From the NCBI GenBank assembly GCA_036655355.1, contig JAVVQG010000015.1, positions 1 through 64,000 on the forward strand: 64,000 nt of DNA. The letters are read 5' to 3'. Below, piece after piece: positions 54,418 to 62,770 of the stretch. The stretch is from JAUNSR01 sp036655355 (GTDB taxonomy: Bacteria; Bacteroidota; Bacteroidia; Bacteroidales; JAUNSR01). A program made the position numbers and the translations under genes. The notes beneath the pieces were generated by a model, which saw only the letters and a list, made by a program, of their open reading frames with translations, did not search any database and was not told where the DNA came from. Within the stretch, counting starts at the first letter, position 1. Every line of letters starts with the position of its first letter.

Positions 54418-55169
54418 ACCCTATCGTCAATTTTCGATGTCAGTTCTTTTCCCTGAGCGGTTACGCCTTCTACGTAATTCAACATGACGTCGCGCAAGCG
54501 AATACCGGTATTGATGCGTTTTTCAGCTTCGGTGAAGACGCTCATCCCGGAGTTTCCGTCCGCCAGGTAGTCGATGGTAGAAACCCAGTAAGAGGCATTC
54601 TCATCCACCGGCTTGCCGTTTACCAGAAGCGACTGCACTTTGTTGTCGCGAATCACAAGCGTACAACCCGACAAACCCTCGCCGCCGATAGCCGCCATGC
54701 GTTTGAATAGCTCGTTCACCTGAATTCCGCTGATTTTCAGCAACACCATTTCATTCTCAAAAGGGAAAACCTTGAAGATGTCCCCCACGGTTACGGGCCC
54801 TTCGTTAATCGGTGCGCGCAAACCGCCGTTATTCATCACGGCCAGCGAAACGGTTCCGTCAACGTATTCCGCTCCCGCCAGACGCAACACATCCGCCGTC
54901 AGGTTGGAGAGAAGGCTCTGTGGTTTCCCTTTGTCGAGCGTTTGGGCAGCATAGCCGATCTGTCTGTTCATCACCGAGTCGATCTGCAGTTTGTAGAAAT
55001 CGACCATCGCTTTCAATTCGGGTTCCACTTTGGAATCGAGTTCGCCGTCGATTTTGATCTGTTCGCATTCAACGCTCTTCACTTCATACTGCTCTTTGTT
55101 CTGACAAGATGAGAAAAGAAGTACGAAGGCCGATGCAAGGGCTAATATGATTGTTTTAATTTTCAACAT
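54402..55169 (-). CDS. 5'-nucleotidase C-terminal domain lipoprotein
   Basis: 255 residues. Lipobox ASAFVLLFSSC (Cys at 22). The protein is the substrate-specificity half of UshA-like nucleotidases: SLLSNLTADVLRLAGAEYVDGT, MNNGGLRAPINEGPVTVGDIFKVFPFENE and YWVSTIDYLADGNSGM. The metallophosphoesterase half is encoded by the gene just upstream (30-base gap). Together they should hydrolyse nucleotides in the periplasm. Splitting into two genes is seen in other Bacteroidales. Confidence 0.93.
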   Translation of the reverse strand: MLKIKTIILALASAFVLLFSSCQNKEQYEVKSVECEQIKIDGELDSKVEPELKAMVDFYKLQIDSVMNRQIGYAAQTLDKGKPQSLLSNLTADVLRLAGAEYVDGTVSLAVMNNGGLRAPINEGPVTVGDIFKVFPFENEMVLLKISGIQVNELFKRMAAIGGEGLSGCTLVIRDNKVQSLLVNGKPVDENASYWVSTIDYLADGNSGMSVFTEAEKRINTGIRLRDVMLNYVEGVTAQGKELTSKIDDRVKVLP

Positions 55170-55199
55170 GAGTTTTTGTGTGAAGGGTGATTACTTGAT

Positions 55200-56045
55200 T
55201 TATTTCTTTTCAACTTCGATATCCAGGCGTCCCAAACGGAATCCGCGTCCCATGGTCTGGGTGATGCGCACCGGTTTGCCTTTCTGATTGATCACCTCAA
55301 CACAACCGTCTAAAGCCGTGTGGGTATGTCCTCCGATGATGAGGTCGATATCGGTCGACTGCGCCGCGATATAACGGTCGCCGCTCTTATCGTTCTTGAA
55401 ATAGCCCACATGCGAGATCACCGCAACCACGTCACATCCCTGTTCACGCAGTTCGCGGGCGTATTTATTAACTGTTTCCGACGGATCGAGGAATTTGATT
55501 CCCTCAAAGTTCTTTTTCGAAATGAGTCCCTCCGGATCCACTCCGACACCGATGAATCCCACTTTGATTCCGTCCAACTCAATGACAGTCGTTTTCTTTA
55601 CGTAAGGCGCAAGCGGTGTTCCGGTTACGTCGTAATTGGCGCAAAGGATCGGAAATTCAGCCATCGCCAGAATTTTGGCCAACGGTTCGAGACCGTTATC
55701 GAACTCGTGATTACCCAACGTGGCCGCTTGATAGCCCAGTTTATTCATCATTTTCACTTCCACTTCTCCTCCGAAGAAATTGTAATAAGGCGTTCCCTGA
55801 ACGAAATCGCCCGCATCCACCAGAATCACATTGGCATTCTCTTTGCGAATCTCTTCGATCGCTACGGCACGACGCAATACGCCCCCCTCGTCGGGATTTC
55901 TTGTGGCCGTGGAAGGATTGGGGTCGATCTGACTGTGCGTATCGTTGGTATGAAGAATAATCACCTCTTTTTCCTGTGCGGAGAGAAGGGTGGTAGTAAA
56001 CAAAAATGCGGCGAAAAAGCCTAATTTACCGAGTTGCTTATACAT
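55200..56045 (-). CDS. 5'-nucleotidase N-terminal metallophosphoesterase
   Basis: 281 residues from the start at 56045, which gives a clean signal peptide (LGFFAAFLFTTTLLSAQ); a start at 56102 would add 19 residues ahead of it. Metal motifs: ILHTNDTHSQIDP, VDAGDFVQG, TLGNHEFDNG, VVAVISHVG and LIIGGHTHTALDG. The enzyme lacks the C-terminal specificity domain, supplied by the next gene. It heads the minus-strand operon with the C-domain gene and the GH3 fusion. Confidence 0.94.
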   Translation of the reverse strand: MYKQLGKLGFFAAFLFTTTLLSAQEKEVIILHTNDTHSQIDPNPSTATRNPDEGGVLRRAVAIEEIRKENANVILVDAGDFVQGTPYYNFFGGEVEVKMMNKLGYQAATLGNHEFDNGLEPLAKILAMAEFPILCANYDVTGTPLAPYVKKTTVIELDGIKVGFIGVGVDPEGLISKKNFEGIKFLDPSETVNKYARELREQGCDVVAVISHVGYFKNDKSGDRYIAAQSTDIDLIIGGHTHTALDGCVEVINQKGKPVRITQTMGRGFRLGRLDIEVEKK

Positions 56046-56141
56046 AATTAATAGAATAATATTGATATATACAAAGGAAACGGATTTTTGCCTTTTTGAC
56101 AAGTTAAAAAGGGAGTAAATTATTTTTTAACCCGTTAGCTA

Positions 56142-56173
56142 TTTGTGTATTTCACAGAAAATTAGTTCCTTTG
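56142..56173 (+). promoter_or_regulatory. Putative rplS promoter
   Basis: TTTG (56142-56145), a 20-base spacer, then TTCCTTTG (56166-56173), close to TAnnTTTG. The leader to the rplS start is about 80 bases. Confidence 0.55.
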
Positions 56174-56257
56174 CGTCGCTTTACGTAATCTCTGGCAGGG
56201 AACGCTACTTGTTTACATTACGCAAAGAAATTATAACTCTATAAATATCTATTAAAG

Positions 56258-56611
56258 ATGGATTTAATTAAAATTGCAGAGGAAGCTTTCGCAACAGGCA
56301 AACAGCATCCTTCATTCAAAAGCGGGGATACAATCACGATCGCTTACCGTATCAAAGAGGGTAACAAAGAACGTATCCAGCAGTACAGAGGCGTTGTAAT
56401 CAGAATCTCTGGTCACGGAACAAAAAAACATTTTACAGTACGTAAAATGTCTGACAACGTTGGTGTAGAACGTATTTTCCCAATCGAATCTCCGTTCATC
56501 GAAAGCATCACCGTTAACAAATACGGTAAAGTACGTCGTGCTAAATTGTACTACCTACGTGCACTTACTGGTAAAAAAGCTCGTATCAAAGAAAGAAGAA
56601 TCAAACAATAA
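56258..56611 (+). CDS. rplS: 50S ribosomal protein L19
   Basis: 117 residues, standard L19: FKSGDTITIAYRIKEGNK, QQYRGVVIRISGHGTKKHFTVRK and RRAKLYYLRALTGKKARIKE. It sits at the 30S-50S interface. It stands alone, with a promoter upstream and a terminator downstream, and uses the strongly biased codons of a highly expressed gene. Confidence 0.98.
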   Translation: MDLIKIAEEAFATGKQHPSFKSGDTITIAYRIKEGNKERIQQYRGVVIRISGHGTKKHFTVRKMSDNVGVERIFPIESPFIESITVNKYGKVRRAKLYYLRALTGKKARIKERRIKQ

Positions 56612-56632
56612 TTCTTTCCGAGGAATAAAATT

Positions 56633-56667
56633 GCCGCTTAAAGCTCTGCTTTTAGCGGCTTTTTTTG
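56633..56667 (+). terminator. rplS terminator
   Basis: GCCGCT-AAA pairs with TTT-AGCGGC around a short loop, followed by TTTTTTTG. It lies 22 bases after the rplS stop. Confidence 0.85.
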
Positions 56668-56700
56668 TTTATTTTGTTGAAGTTAAATAATTCAACTCAT

Positions 56701-58767
56701 ATGGCGTCACTCAACTCCTTCCCCGAATTCACTTTTCGCGAAAAACTGATCCGGGTTCTGTTGTTTCTTGTGGCAACAACGGTCATTGTATATTTTCTTC
56801 CCAGAGAAGGAAAATTCAGATATCACTTCCAAGAGGGAAAACCCTGGAAATACGGCCTCTTAACTGCTTCATTCGACTTCCCGGTCTATAAAAACGAGAA
56901 GCAGATCGCTTTCGAGAAAGACAGTGTTCTAAAGAAATTCCAACCCTATTACAAGATCGACAAAGCGGTTTATAAAACCCAAAGCGAACGGTTGTCTGAG
57001 AATTACAGTCAGACGTTGCGCCACAAACTAAGTCGCTCCGAATACGATTTCCTACGTAGAAACCTGCGTGAAGTGTACGAAGGGGGCATCATCTCATCGG
57101 GTGAGTTCAACAACCTGCTGCGCGAACAGATTACGGGAATCCGAATCCTGGAGAAGAACATCTCCCGCCAGAAGGCGCTCTCCTCCGTAATGACGATTCG
57201 CCAAGCGTACGAGACGATCCTACAAAACGCCCCGACAGACGAGATGCGCAAACACCTGCGTGCCAGCGATATCAACAACTACCTGCAGGAGAATTTGGTT
57301 TACGACACCATCACTTCCACCAAAGTGCGTGAAGAGTTGCTGCAGACCATTTCGCAGTCGGACGGATTGGTTCAGGCAGGGGAGCGTATCGTAGACCGAG
57401 GCGAAATCATCACACCCCAGACTTACAACATCTTACGCTCACTCGAGATCGTGAATCAGAAACGCGCACGCACAACCAGCCAGCAGTCTTTCACGTTGCT
57501 CGGACAGATTCTGCTCACCCTGATCTTCATGGGAGCGGTGCTGCTTTTCATGGCGCTTTTCAGACCGGAGATGTACCACCGGCTACGCGACGTCGAGGTG
57601 GTGTTTCTGATGATTACCGTCATGACGGTATTGGGCTCCTTCCTGAGCAGTTTCAGGGTATTGAGCATCTACATCGTGCCTTTCGCGATGGTGCCGATTG
57701 TGATCCGTACCTTTTTGGATTCACGCATGGCGTATTTCGCCCACATCATCACCGTCACGCTCTGTGCCTTTATCGCACCGTTCTCTTTTGAGTTCCTGTT
57801 GATCCAGATCGCGGTGGGTGTGACTACGATATTCAGTCTCAAAGACCTGACACAGCGGTCGCAGTTGGTGAAGACCGCCGGATTCGTCTTGCTGACCTAC
57901 TGCTCGATCTATGTGGTGTACACCCTCATTACGGAGGGGAGCTGGAGCAAGCTCAACCCGTCGATGTTCGTTTACTTCGCCATCAACTCCACCACGCTGC
58001 TGTTTGCGTACCTGCTGATCTTCATTTTGGAGAAAACGATGGGATTCACCTCGAACGTAACGTTGGTAGAGCTCTCAAACATCAATGCGCCGTTACTCAG
58101 AAGGTTGTCCGAGGAGTGTCCCGGCACCTTCCAGCACGCCCTACAGGTCTCCAACCTGGCTGCACAGGCTGCCATGAAGATCGGAGCGAACGTGCAGATC
58201 GTGCGAACGGGAGCCCTTTACCACGACATCGGGAAGTTGGCTAACCCCTCGTTTTTCACCGAGAACCAGCTGGACATCAACCCGCACAACAACATCACGT
58301 TCGAGCAGAGCGTGAAAATCATAAAATCGCATGTGTTCGAAGGCCTCAAACTGGCTCAGAAGGAGAAATTACCGGATGTGATCACCGCCTTCATCTCCAC
58401 CCATCACGGCGAAGGGAAAATAAAGTACTTCTACAACCTGTGGAAGAACGAGCATCCCGACGAGCCGATCGACGAGAAACTGTTCTCTTACCCGGGGCCC
58501 AACCCCTATACGAAGGAGCAGGCGATCCTGATGATGGCGGACAGTGTGGAAGCGGCTTCGCGCAGTTTGAAAGACTATAGCGATGAAGCGGTTACGACGC
58601 TTGTCAATAAGATCGTGGAGTCACAGATCAACGACGGCATGTTTCGGGATGCGCCGCTGAGTTTCCGTGACTTGGAACGGATCAAAGAGGTTTTCATCGA
58701 GCGATTAAAGACGATGTATCATGCCCGGATCAGCTATCCGGAACTTAAAAAAGAGAAGAAGGATTAA
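56701..58767 (+). CDS. PgpH-like 7TM-HD phosphodiesterase (cyclic di-AMP)
   Basis: 688 residues from ATG 56701; an open frame from 56665 starts inside the rplS terminator and is unlikely. One N-terminal helix (LIRVLLFLVATTVIVYFL) is followed by a periplasmic domain (about 40-265) and six more helices (about 270-460). The cytoplasmic HD domain has FQHALQVSNLAAQAA, GALYHDIGKL and ISTHHGEGKI, the metal ligands of the HDIG group. This order matches PgpH, which hydrolyses c-di-AMP. The substrate is inferred from family. It probably has its own, unrecognised start signal. Confidence 0.93.
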   Translation: MASLNSFPEFTFREKLIRVLLFLVATTVIVYFLPREGKFRYHFQEGKPWKYGLLTASFDFPVYKNEKQIAFEKDSVLKKFQPYYKIDKAVYKTQSERLSENYSQTLRHKLSRSEYDFLRRNLREVYEGGIISSGEFNNLLREQITGIRILEKNISRQKALSSVMTIRQAYETILQNAPTDEMRKHLRASDINNYLQENLVYDTITSTKVREELLQTISQSDGLVQAGERIVDRGEIITPQTYNILRSLEIVNQKRARTTSQQSFTLLGQILLTLIFMGAVLLFMALFRPEMYHRLRDVEVVFLMITVMTVLGSFLSSFRVLSIYIVPFAMVPIVIRTFLDSRMAYFAHIITVTLCAFIAPFSFEFLLIQIAVGVTTIFSLKDLTQRSQLVKTAGFVLLTYCSIYVVYTLITEGSWSKLNPSMFVYFAINSTTLLFAYLLIFILEKTMGFTSNVTLVELSNINAPLLRRLSEECPGTFQHALQVSNLAAQAAMKIGANVQIVRTGALYHDIGKLANPSFFTENQLDINPHNNITFEQSVKIIKSHVFEGLKLAQKEKLPDVITAFISTHHGEGKIKYFYNLWKNEHPDEPIDEKLFSYPGPNPYTKEQAILMMADSVEAASRSLKDYSDEAVTTLVNKIVESQINDGMFRDAPLSFRDLERIKEVFIERLKTMYHARISYPELKKEKKD

Positions 58768-58823
58768 CACTCTCAACTCGCTATAACTTATGTGATTTCG
58801 TGCCTTCCTAACTGTTTTTTTAT

Positions 58824-58831
58824 TAATTTTG
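58824..58831 (+). promoter_or_regulatory. Putative gpmI -7 box
   Basis: TAATTTTG matches TAnnTTTG. It implies a leader of about 115 bases before gpmI, containing a possible 21-codon reading frame. No clear -33 TTTG. Confidence 0.45.
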
Positions 58832-58857
58832 CAGCTCTGAATCATAAATATATCGAG

Positions 58858-58923
58858 ATGAAATCGCCACGGCTCACCAAACGAGGTGATACCCGATTAC
58901 AGGTATATGAATGGTGCATTTGA
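58858..58923 (+). CDS. Possible leader peptide upstream of gpmI
   Basis: A 21-codon frame (starts MKSPRLTKRGDTRL, ends EWCI) lies inside the predicted gpmI leader, between the -7 box and the gpmI start. It is basic and includes Trp and Cys near its end. There is no homology claim; it may be fortuitous. Confidence 0.2.
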   Translation: MKSPRLTKRGDTRLQVYEWCI

Positions 58924-58952
58924 CCTTGATGTAAAAAATAAATTATTTACAA

Positions 58953-60479
58953 ATGAAAAAGAAAGCGCTTCTGCTGATCCTCGATGGTTGGGGAAAAGGC
59001 AACAAATCAAAAGCTGACGTAATCTCTAACACTCCGACTCCATATTGGACTTCTCTTCTTGAGAACTACCCGAACGCAGAACTTCTTACCGACGGCGTGA
59101 ACGTAGGTCTTCCTGAAGGACAGATGGGTAACTCAGAAGTGGGTCACCTGAACATCGGAGCGGGACGTGTGGTTTACCAGGATCTTGTGAAGATCAACAT
59201 GGCTTGCAAAGAGAATACGATCATGCAGAATCCGGAGGTGAAAGCTGCTTTTGAATATGCGAAAGCGAACGGCAAAAAGGTTCATTTCATGGGTCTTGTT
59301 TCAAACGGTGGGGTTCACTCCTCTTTGGATCACGTATTCAAATTGTTGGATATCTCGAAAGAATACGGCATTGAAGATACTTTCGTTCATTGTTTCATGG
59401 ACGGTCGCGATACCGATCCGAAAAGCGGTTTGGGATTCATCGAACAGCTGGAGGGTCACATGGCTCAATCTACAGGTAAGATCGCTTCCATCATCGGTCG
59501 TTTCTACGCGATGGACCGTGACAAACGTTGGGAGCGTGTAAAAGAGGCTTACGACCTGCTTGTAAAAGGCGAAGGTAAGAAAGCCGAATCAATGGTGAAA
59601 GCGATGGAAGAGTCGTACGCTGAAGGCGTAACAGACGAATTCATCAAACCGATCGTTCACGTTGACGCACAGGGCAATCCGCTTGCGACAATCCAGAACG
59701 GCGACTTGGTGATCTTCTTCAACTACCGTAACGACCGTGCGAAAGAGCTTACCGTGGTATTGACTCAGGAGAACATGCCTGAATTCGGTATGCACACCTT
59801 GCCGCTTTATTTCTGCACAATGACGCCTTACGACTCGAAGTTCGTAGGTCTTCACATCCTTTTCGACAAAGAAAATGTGGTTAACACATTGGGCGAAGTG
59901 ATTTCTGAAGCGGGACTTTCTCAGCTACGTATCGCGGAAACAGAGAAATACGCACACGTAACATTCTTCTTTAACGGCGGTCGCGAGGCTGAATACAAAG
60001 GGGAAGAGCGTATCTTGATCCCTTCTCCGAAAGTGGCTACTTACGACCTAAAACCGGAAATGAGCGCATTCGAAGTGAAAGACGCATTGGTGGAAGCTAT
60101 CAACGGTGGTAAATTCGATTTCATCGCTTGTAACTTTGCGAACGGCGACATGGTGGGACACACCGGCATTTACGAAGCGATCCAGAAAGCGGTTGAAGCG
60201 ATCGACATCTGTCTACACGACGTGGTGGAAGCTGCCAAAGCAAACGGATACGACGTATTGATCACTGCAGACCACGGAAACGCAGACAATGCAGTAAACG
60301 CAAACGGTACGCCAAACACGGCTCACTCATTGAATCCGGTACCTTTGGTTTACGTAAGCAACGATAAAAATGCAAAACTTGAAAACGGTAAGTTGGCTGA
60401 TATCGCTCCGACAATCCTACACATTCTTGGCGTAGCGAAAGCTCCTGAGATGACCGGTAAAGATTTGATCGAAGGCTAA
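58953..60479 (+). CDS. gpmI: 2,3-bisphosphoglycerate-independent phosphoglycerate mutase
   Basis: 508 residues, the usual iPGM length. The phosphatase domain starts ALLLILDGWGKGN with the metal Asp; the phospho-Ser is in GQMGNSEVGHLNIGAG. Other motifs: VHCFMDGRDTDPKSG, IGRFYAMDRDKRW, NFANGDMVGHTG and ITADHGNADNAV. It interconverts 3- and 2-phosphoglycerate in glycolysis with Mn2+. It is a single-gene unit with a long leader and strong terminator, and strongly biased codons. Confidence 0.98.
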   Translation: MKKKALLLILDGWGKGNKSKADVISNTPTPYWTSLLENYPNAELLTDGVNVGLPEGQMGNSEVGHLNIGAGRVVYQDLVKINMACKENTIMQNPEVKAAFEYAKANGKKVHFMGLVSNGGVHSSLDHVFKLLDISKEYGIEDTFVHCFMDGRDTDPKSGLGFIEQLEGHMAQSTGKIASIIGRFYAMDRDKRWERVKEAYDLLVKGEGKKAESMVKAMEESYAEGVTDEFIKPIVHVDAQGNPLATIQNGDLVIFFNYRNDRAKELTVVLTQENMPEFGMHTLPLYFCTMTPYDSKFVGLHILFDKENVVNTLGEVISEAGLSQLRIAETEKYAHVTFFFNGGREAEYKGEERILIPSPKVATYDLKPEMSAFEVKDALVEAINGGKFDFIACNFANGDMVGHTGIYEAIQKAVEAIDICLHDVVEAAKANGYDVLITADHGNADNAVNANGTPNTAHSLNPVPLVYVSNDKNAKLENGKLADIAPTILHILGVAKAPEMTGKDLIEG

Positions 60480-60512
60480 TATCGCTTTCTAACACTTAGT
60501 TTACAAATACTT

Positions 60513-60550
60513 AACACGGCGCCGACTATTTTGTGCGCCGTGTTTTTTTT
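60513..60550 (+). terminator. gpmI terminator
   Basis: Perfect 10-base arms (60513-60522 AACACGGCGC and 60535-60544) with a 12-base loop, followed by TTTTTTTT. Confidence 0.92.
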
Positions 60551-60557
60551 ATCTTTG
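60530..60557 (+). promoter_or_regulatory. Putative promoter of the DUF3109 gene inside the gpmI terminator
   Basis: TTTG (60530-60533) lies in the terminator loop and TATCTTTG (60550-60557) at the end of its T-run, 16 bases apart. This is slightly short of the usual 18-20 spacing. The leader would be about 160 bases. Confidence 0.5.
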
Positions 60558-60636
60558 CACCCGGTTTTACGGATAGCCGTTCAATGATCCGTGAAAATCC
60601 GGACAACGGAAGTTCATCTTCCTTAGGCTACCACTT

Positions 60637-60720
60637 AATCCAACCTTATTAATCGAAGCTTATTAATCCAAGCTTATTAATCGAAGCTAATTAATTCAAG
60701 CTTATTAATTCAACCTTAAT
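60637..60720. repeat. Six tandem 14-bp repeats before the DUF3109 gene
   Basis: Six contiguous units with consensus AATYSAASCTTATT (60637, 60651, 60665, 60679, 60693, 60707), each differing at one to three positions. The array ends 6 bases before the ATG, so it occupies the ribosome-binding region. Confidence 0.9.
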
Positions 60721-60726
60721 AGAAAT

Positions 60727-61311
60727 ATGGTTCAAATCGACGATACGATCATCAGTCTTGATGTTTTTGAGAAAGAATTTATCTGTGACCTTGGCGCATG
60801 CATGGGTGGATGTTGCAACGAAGAGGGCGATTCGGGCGCACCGCTCGACGATGAAGAAGTTGCCGAACTGGAAAAAGTCCTTCCGATCGTATGGGACGAC
60901 CTCTCTCCTGCCGCTCAGGAAGTGATTCGGGAGCGCGGCGTGGCCTTTCAGGATGAAGACGGCGAATGGGTTACTCCTGTCGTTAACGGAAGAGATTGTG
61001 TATTTACCTATTACGGGAAAGACGGCATGTGTCTGTGTGCGATCGAGAAAGCGTTCCGCGAAGGGAAAACGGATTATTACAAACCGGTATCGTGTCACCT
61101 TTATCCGATCCGCTGCAAGAAATACCCCACTTTCACAGCCGTAAACTACCACAAATGGCAGATCTGCAAAGCCGCTGAGATTCTGGGACGTAAAGAGGGT
61201 GTTAAAATCTATCGGTTCCTGAAAGAACCCCTCATCCGCAAATTCGGCGAAGCGTGGTATGAACAGATGGAAATCTGCGCGGAAGAGCTGAAAACAATGG
61301 AGAATAAATAA
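60727..61311 (+). CDS. DUF3109 family Cys-rich protein
   Basis: 194 residues. The Cys motif CDLGACMGGCCNEEGDSGAPL (written in parts: CDLGACMGGCC and EEGDSGAPL) at the N-terminus, then NGRDCVFTY, GMCLCAIEKAF, SCHLYPIRC and QICKAAE, give eight or more conserved cysteines, suggesting bound Zn or Fe-S. Family members are widespread in Bacteroidota and uncharacterised. The gene is alone between two repeat arrays. The start is set by the last tandem repeat unit 6 bases upstream. Confidence 0.9.
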   Translation: MVQIDDTIISLDVFEKEFICDLGACMGGCCNEEGDSGAPLDDEEVAELEKVLPIVWDDLSPAAQEVIRERGVAFQDEDGEWVTPVVNGRDCVFTYYGKDGMCLCAIEKAFREGKTDYYKPVSCHLYPIRCKKYPTFTAVNYHKWQICKAAEILGRKEGVKIYRFLKEPLIRKFGEAWYEQMEICAEELKTMENK

Positions 61312-61400
61312 AAATCGGAATAAAGTCACTCTACATCCGAATCGGTGTATTTCCCGAAACGCTCCTCCGTTTTTTACAAAATGATCCTATATAATTACTT

Positions 61401-61594
61401 CTTCAGTACTCTGAAGAAGGCGCTTCAGTACTCTGAAGAAGGCGCTTCAGTACTCTGAAGAAGGCGCTTCAGTGCTCTGAAGAAGGCGCTTCAGTGCTCT
61501 GAAGAAGGCGCTTCAGTACTCTGAAGAAGGCGCTTCAGTGCTCTGAAGAAGGCGCTTCAGTGCTCTGAAGAAGACGCTTCAGTGCTCTGAAGAG
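61401..61594. repeat. Nine tandem 22-bp palindrome-containing repeats
   Basis: Eight full 22-bp units and a partial ninth start at 61401 and then every 22 bases. Each holds the dyad CTTCAG-N4-CTGAAG plus the spacer AAGGCG. The central base alternates between TACT and TGCT in a pattern. There are no spacers of unique sequence, so it is not CRISPR. It fills most of the 488-base gap 61312-61799; the rest is A/T-rich with a terminator at the end. Confidence 0.95.
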
Positions 61595-61713
61595 CCATTT
61601 TAAATGTTTCTAGAACAGAATTGCTCCTATCAATTCAAATTTTGGTCGTATCGACCACGCTTTTCTTCCGATTACATCTGCTCAAAAGAAATCGGCTCTG
61701 ATGCAAATATAGG

Positions 61714-61770
61714 AAAAAAAGAGGAGGCTCTCTGAAAACAAATTGTTTTCAGAGAGCCTCCTCTTTTTTT
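61714..61770. terminator. Very long perfect hairpin terminator
   Basis: Near-perfect 28-base arms (A7-GAGGAGGCTCTCTG on the left, its complement ending T7 on the right) with almost no loop. It lies 30 bases after the stop of the N-acyltransferase gene and can terminate both strands. Confidence 0.93.
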
Positions 61771-61799
61771 GGATCGGATTTCCCCGCAAGGAGAATCCA

Positions 61800-62765
61800 T
61801 TATTGCATTTCTGCCAATTGCGCTATTTTTTCAGCCAGAAACTGCTCATACGTATCGATGTAACGCGCTTTCTTTTCAGAGTTGATCTCATCGATCGTGA
61901 TCAGGATTCCCGACTCTTCCACATCGCCGAACTCATCGTTGATCGCCGTATCGAACATCTTCATCGTAGGCGAAAGACTCATATAGGCATTCACCAACGG
62001 CGGAATATTGTATCCCAGCTGACGCACTTCGGTGTTGAGTACTTTGTAGTTCTCTTTGAAATTATCGTGCGGGAATAATTTGGCCATCTCCTCTTCGTCG
62101 GCATTCGTTTTCAACGGATTGAAGGCCCAGATAAGGTCTTCGTGATCCGGGAAATGCTTCTTCAGGAAGTAAAGGATCATGTTACGACCCCGCTCCGGAT
62201 AAGAAGGATACATGGTAAACTTACCGTAGAAATATTTGATTTCGGGGTGATCCACCGCCAAAGCTCCCAAACCGTCCCACAGATTATCCAAAGCGAAAAG
62301 ACCTCGGGTTCCGGCTCTTGAAGATTGGTATTCGAGCGTCACAAACGAACGGCCCAACTCAATCGTATAAGGAAGATACTCTTTCATGAATTTTTCGGAG
62401 AAGCCGAACATGTGACCGGTTGCCAATAAGGGCTGACCCTTTTCATCAATCGCCACTTTACTTCCCAGAATATAGCGGTAGCCGCCAAGAATCTCCTCGT
62501 CTTCAGGATTCCATACAATAAGTTGCCAGTATGGCTCCTCCATCGTATCAAACTCATCGATATCAACCGGTTTACCGGTTCCTCCTCCTGCATGACGGAA
62601 AGCGATTTCTCTCAATCGCCCGATCTCCTGCATCAGATTGGGACAATCCTGAGCTTTAAAGATGTAAATTTCGTTGTTACCTTTTCGGGTAGCACGCAAG
62701 AATCTATCAGAAGTCAATTCAGATTTTAAGATCTCCTTATCTATAGGAGAAATGATCTCTTCCAT
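61800..62765 (-). CDS. N-acyltransferase of the OlsB/GlsB type (aminolipid synthesis)
   Basis: 321 residues from the start at 62765; an upstream start at 62819 would run inside the neighbouring acyltransferase gene. It has the GNAT-like PF13444-type pattern: RLREIAFRHAGGGTGKPVDI, EEPYWQLIVWNPEDEEILGGYRY and IELGRSFVTLEYQSS. Relatives transfer a 3-hydroxyacyl chain from ACP to the amine of ornithine (OlsB) or glycine (GlsB, in Bacteroides). The acyltransferase gene is 5 bases upstream. Substrate amino acid is not determinable here; glycine is the likelier one for this phylum. Confidence 0.88.
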   Translation of the reverse strand: MEEIISPIDKEILKSELTSDRFLRATRKGNNEIYIFKAQDCPNLMQEIGRLREIAFRHAGGGTGKPVDIDEFDTMEEPYWQLIVWNPEDEEILGGYRYILGSKVAIDEKGQPLLATGHMFGFSEKFMKEYLPYTIELGRSFVTLEYQSSRAGTRGLFALDNLWDGLGALAVDHPEIKYFYGKFTMYPSYPERGRNMILYFLKKHFPDHEDLIWAFNPLKTNADEEEMAKLFPHDNFKENYKVLNTEVRQLGYNIPPLVNAYMSLSPTMKMFDTAINDEFGDVEESGILITIDEINSEKKARYIDTYEQFLAEKIAQLAEMQ

Positions 62766-62770
62766 ATAAA

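Noticed and set aside
56142..56160. Rex operator upstream of rplS (TGTG-N5-CACA)
   Set aside because: Arms are only 4 bp, rplS is not a known Rex target, and the site fits better as the -33 part of a promoter.
61401..61594. CRISPR array
   Set aside because: The 22-bp units are contiguous with no unique spacers, and no cas genes are present.
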